From Pseudomonadota bacterium (GTDB lineage: Bacteria > Bdellovibrionota > Bacteriovoracia > Bacteriovoracales > Bacteriovoracaceae): DNA of 6,824 nucleotides. Within the stretch, counting starts at the first letter, position 1. Every line of letters begins with the position of its first letter. Of this stretch, positions 5,633-6,824 are shown piece after piece. The notes beneath the pieces were generated by a model. That model did not search any database and had not been told where the DNA came from. It was given only the letters and a program-made list of their open reading frames with translations. The translations under genes were made by a program, and so were the position numbers. Where the stretch lies: positions 1 through 6,824 of the forward strand of contig JAEYUK010000193.1 in the NCBI GenBank assembly GCA_023432655.1, in the 5' to 3' direction.

Positions 5633-5910
5633 TCCGAAACGGTGAAATCAGAGTAATCCACTCGATTGATTTGAGTTAAATCCTCTGTCACTTCTCTGAC
5701 TTCGGCACGAGGGGGACCTTTCGTGCAGAAACGGTGAAGCTCTTTAAGGGATTCAATGTCTCCCTGGGCGAGCACATGGACTGAGCCATCGGCCATATTG
5801 CGCACGTGACCAACGAGAGGAAGTTTACTGGAATGAACAAAGTCCACGACTGAGTAACGAAATCCGACCCGCTGAACTTTACCTTTAATAATTAGTGTCA
5901 TCTGAAGCAT
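5629..5910 (-). CDS. Acylphosphatase
   Basis: At 93 residues this is the usual length for acylphosphatases, small cytoplasmic enzymes that hydrolyse acyl-phosphates such as acetyl phosphate or carbamoyl phosphate. The first signature is GKVQRVGFRY (10-19), with the catalytic arginine Arg18 in the phosphate-binding loop; the usual Gly after Gln is Arg14 here. The second is GHVRNMADGSVHVLAQG (34-50), with the catalytic asparagine Asn38. KGPPRAEV (64-71) and the final strand (DYSDFTV) complete the ferredoxin-like fold. The start is uncertain: ATG at 5910 gives MLQM and ATG at 5901 gives MTLIIKG; neither has a convincing Shine-Dalgarno. It is divergent from the App1-like gene, and its stop TAG overlaps the TAA of the operon's last gene. 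Confidence 0.93.
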   Translation of the reverse strand: MLQMTLIIKGKVQRVGFRYSVVDFVHSSKLPLVGHVRNMADGSVHVLAQGDIESLKELHRFCTKGPPRAEVREVTEDLTQINRVDYSDFTVSD

Positions 5911-5924
5911 GCATGTATTTTGAC

Positions 5925-5948
5925 AAAAAAGTGGAGGAGATGTCCACT
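5925..5948 (-). terminator. Small hairpin followed by a T-run upstream of acylphosphatase
   Basis: On the minus strand AGTGGA (5948-5943) pairs with TCCACT (5935-5930) around a 7-nt loop and is followed directly by five T (5929-5925), the arrangement of a small intrinsic terminator. No minus-strand gene ends before it. If transcribed, it would sit in the acylphosphatase leader, 15 nt before the first ATG. The stem is short, so an operator-like inverted repeat or chance is equally possible. Confidence 0.25.
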
Positions 5949-5957
5949 CCTTCGGGT

Positions 5958-5963
5958 TACAAT
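5958..5963 (+). promoter_or_regulatory. Possible -10 giving a leaderless App1-like transcript
   Basis: TACAAT matches the -10 consensus at five of six positions and ends seven bases before the ATG at 5971, so transcription would start at or next to the start codon. No -35 occurs at the normal spacing; a perfect TTGACA at 5920-5925 is 32 bp upstream, too far. No Shine-Dalgarno precedes the ATG, consistent with a leaderless message. Confidence 0.3.
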
Positions 5964-5970
5964 TAGCATT

Positions 5971-6824
5971 ATGAGACGACCAAAACTAGTCCATTTTACA
6001 GGTATTGAATCTGACGAATACATTCACATTCGCGCATCAATGACCTATTCCTCTCAAGGGAAGTTCGAGATCTTGGATGAAATCAACCAAAACCTGAAAG
6101 AAATTGTGCCGACCAAACCCATTCAGAGTATGGGTCTATTGTCTTCAAACGAATTTCGCGTCAAGGTGGTGGGTCTTTCTGAAGAAGATAAAGAAGTCGT
6201 CATACGAAGTTTTGATTCAGATAGCTTTGGTAACTTTAATTTCAAATTTCCTCAGCCGGAGTCCTTAAATGTGGCCAAGCTCCGTCTTTATGAAACAAAG
6301 TCCCACCCAGGTCTAGAGTTACTGATTGGAAGCTTTATCCCAACTAAGATTCAAAAACCCAAAAAAATTCTCATCACCGACTTTGATAAAACCCTGGTGG
6401 ACACCCGCTACTCGTCGGTTAAAGAGCTTTATTTATCACTCCAAAACCCAATCCACTATTTCCCTCCGGTGGATCACTCGATTAAAATTGTGAAAGAGTT
6501 CGTTCAGGAGCAATACCAACCTTTCATTGTTTCGGCTTCTCCACACTTCTATGAGAACGCCATCCGCGACTGGCTTTACCAAAGACAGATTTTTACCGGA
6601 AATATTTTTTTAAAAGATTACCGGAACATTTTCTCTTTTTTTGAAGGGGATCTGTCTACCAAGGACCTTAAGTCCCAGGGTTTTTATAAATTAAATACGA
6701 TTGTAAATATTCTTCTCATGACCGGGATTCCAGATGATCTGATTTTAATCGGAGATGGTTTCGAATCAGATACGATCATTTATCTTAGCCTGGCAGCAGT
6801 GCTGGTCGGTCGCTATGATCCGTG
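5971..6824 (+). CDS. App1/LNS2-type HAD phosphatase (cut by window edge)
   Basis: The 284 visible codons have two parts. Residues about 1-128 form an N-terminal region with beta-type stretches (EFRVKVVGLS, KLRLYE, LELLIGSFIP). From about 132 there is a HAD-fold domain resembling the catalytic domain of App1 phosphatidate phosphatases (Pfam App1_cat, formerly DUF2183). Visible motifs are ITDFDKTLVDT (135-145; Asp137 the likely nucleophile, Asp139 the acid/base), VSASPHFYENAI (187-198; motif II serine), FLKDYR (213-218), a lysine-bearing KSQGFYKL stretch (234-241; motif III) and LIGDGFESD (259-267; motif IV acidic residues). All HAD catalytic motifs look intact. There is no signal peptide or membrane segment, so it should be cytoplasmic or peripheral. 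App1 enzymes dephosphorylate phosphatidate to diacylglycerol; the true substrate of bacterial members is mostly unknown. The C-terminus lies beyond the window. Confidence 0.85.
   Translation, partial: MRRPKLVHFTGIESDEYIHIRASMTYSSQGKFEILDEINQNLKEIVPTKPIQSMGLLSSNEFRVKVVGLSEEDKEVVIRSFDSDSFGNFNFKFPQPESLNVAKLRLYETKSHPGLELLIGSFIPTKIQKPKKILITDFDKTLVDTRYSSVKELYLSLQNPIHYFPPVDHSIKIVKEFVQEQYQPFIVSASPHFYENAIRDWLYQRQIFTGNIFLKDYRNIFSFFEGDLSTKDLKSQGFYKLNTIVNILLMTGIPDDLILIGDGFESDTIIYLSLAAVLVGRYDP

Noticed and set aside
5920..5925. Perfect TTGACA as a -35 box for the App1-like gene
   Set aside because: No -10 occurs at 15-19 bp; the nearest good one (TACAAT) is 32 bp away.

Overview
This 6.8-kb window is densely coding bacterial DNA of moderate GC content. 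It holds nine genes, two of them cut by the window edges. I see no tRNA, rRNA, CRISPR array, insertion sequence or phage hallmark, and no gene-free stretch longer than about 120 bp. Recognisable proteins (inosine-guanosine kinase, an N-formylglutamate amidohydrolase-family enzyme, acylphosphatase, an App1-type HAD phosphatase) sit among lineage-specific envelope and coiled-coil proteins. That mix, with strong Shine-Dalgarno sites at several genes and frequent GCC alanine codons, would fit a Bdellovibrionota/Bacteriovoracales-type predator or a relative in the old Deltaproteobacteria. This placement is an inference from style and gene content, not a proof.

Layout. Positions 1-427 (minus) hold the first third of a Gsk-type nucleoside kinase. 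A 98-bp divergent promoter region separates it from an FGase-family hydrolase (526-1341, plus). That gene converges, with overlapping stop codons, on a 408-residue single-pass membrane protein of unknown function (1338-2564, minus). A 121-bp divergent region follows, then a cysteine-rich lipoprotein (2686-3405, plus), which abuts a small protein with a PBECR-like pattern (3406-3798, minus). Another divergent region of 84 bp precedes a three-gene plus-strand operon (3883-5632): a small helical cytoplasmic protein, a small secreted protein, and a 386-residue protein with about 285 proline-free coiled-coil residues followed by a C-terminal alpha-crystallin/Hsp20 domain. The operon converges on acylphosphatase (5629-5910, minus), which is divergent from an App1/LNS2-type HAD phosphatase (5971 to the right edge, plus).

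How the genes work together. The recognised enzymes are unrelated salvage or housekeeping functions and do not form one pathway. The only tight unit is the operon 3883-5632. Its genes overlap by 4 bp each (TTGA, then ATGA), so they are probably translationally coupled, yet the products are predicted to lie in different compartments. The operon with its coiled-coil/sHSP fusion is the best candidate here for an undescribed system. A second theme is compactness: all three convergent junctions overlap by 4 bp or abut with no gap, two of them through the same TTAG/CTAA tetranucleotide, so 3' ends must lie inside or antisense to neighbouring genes.
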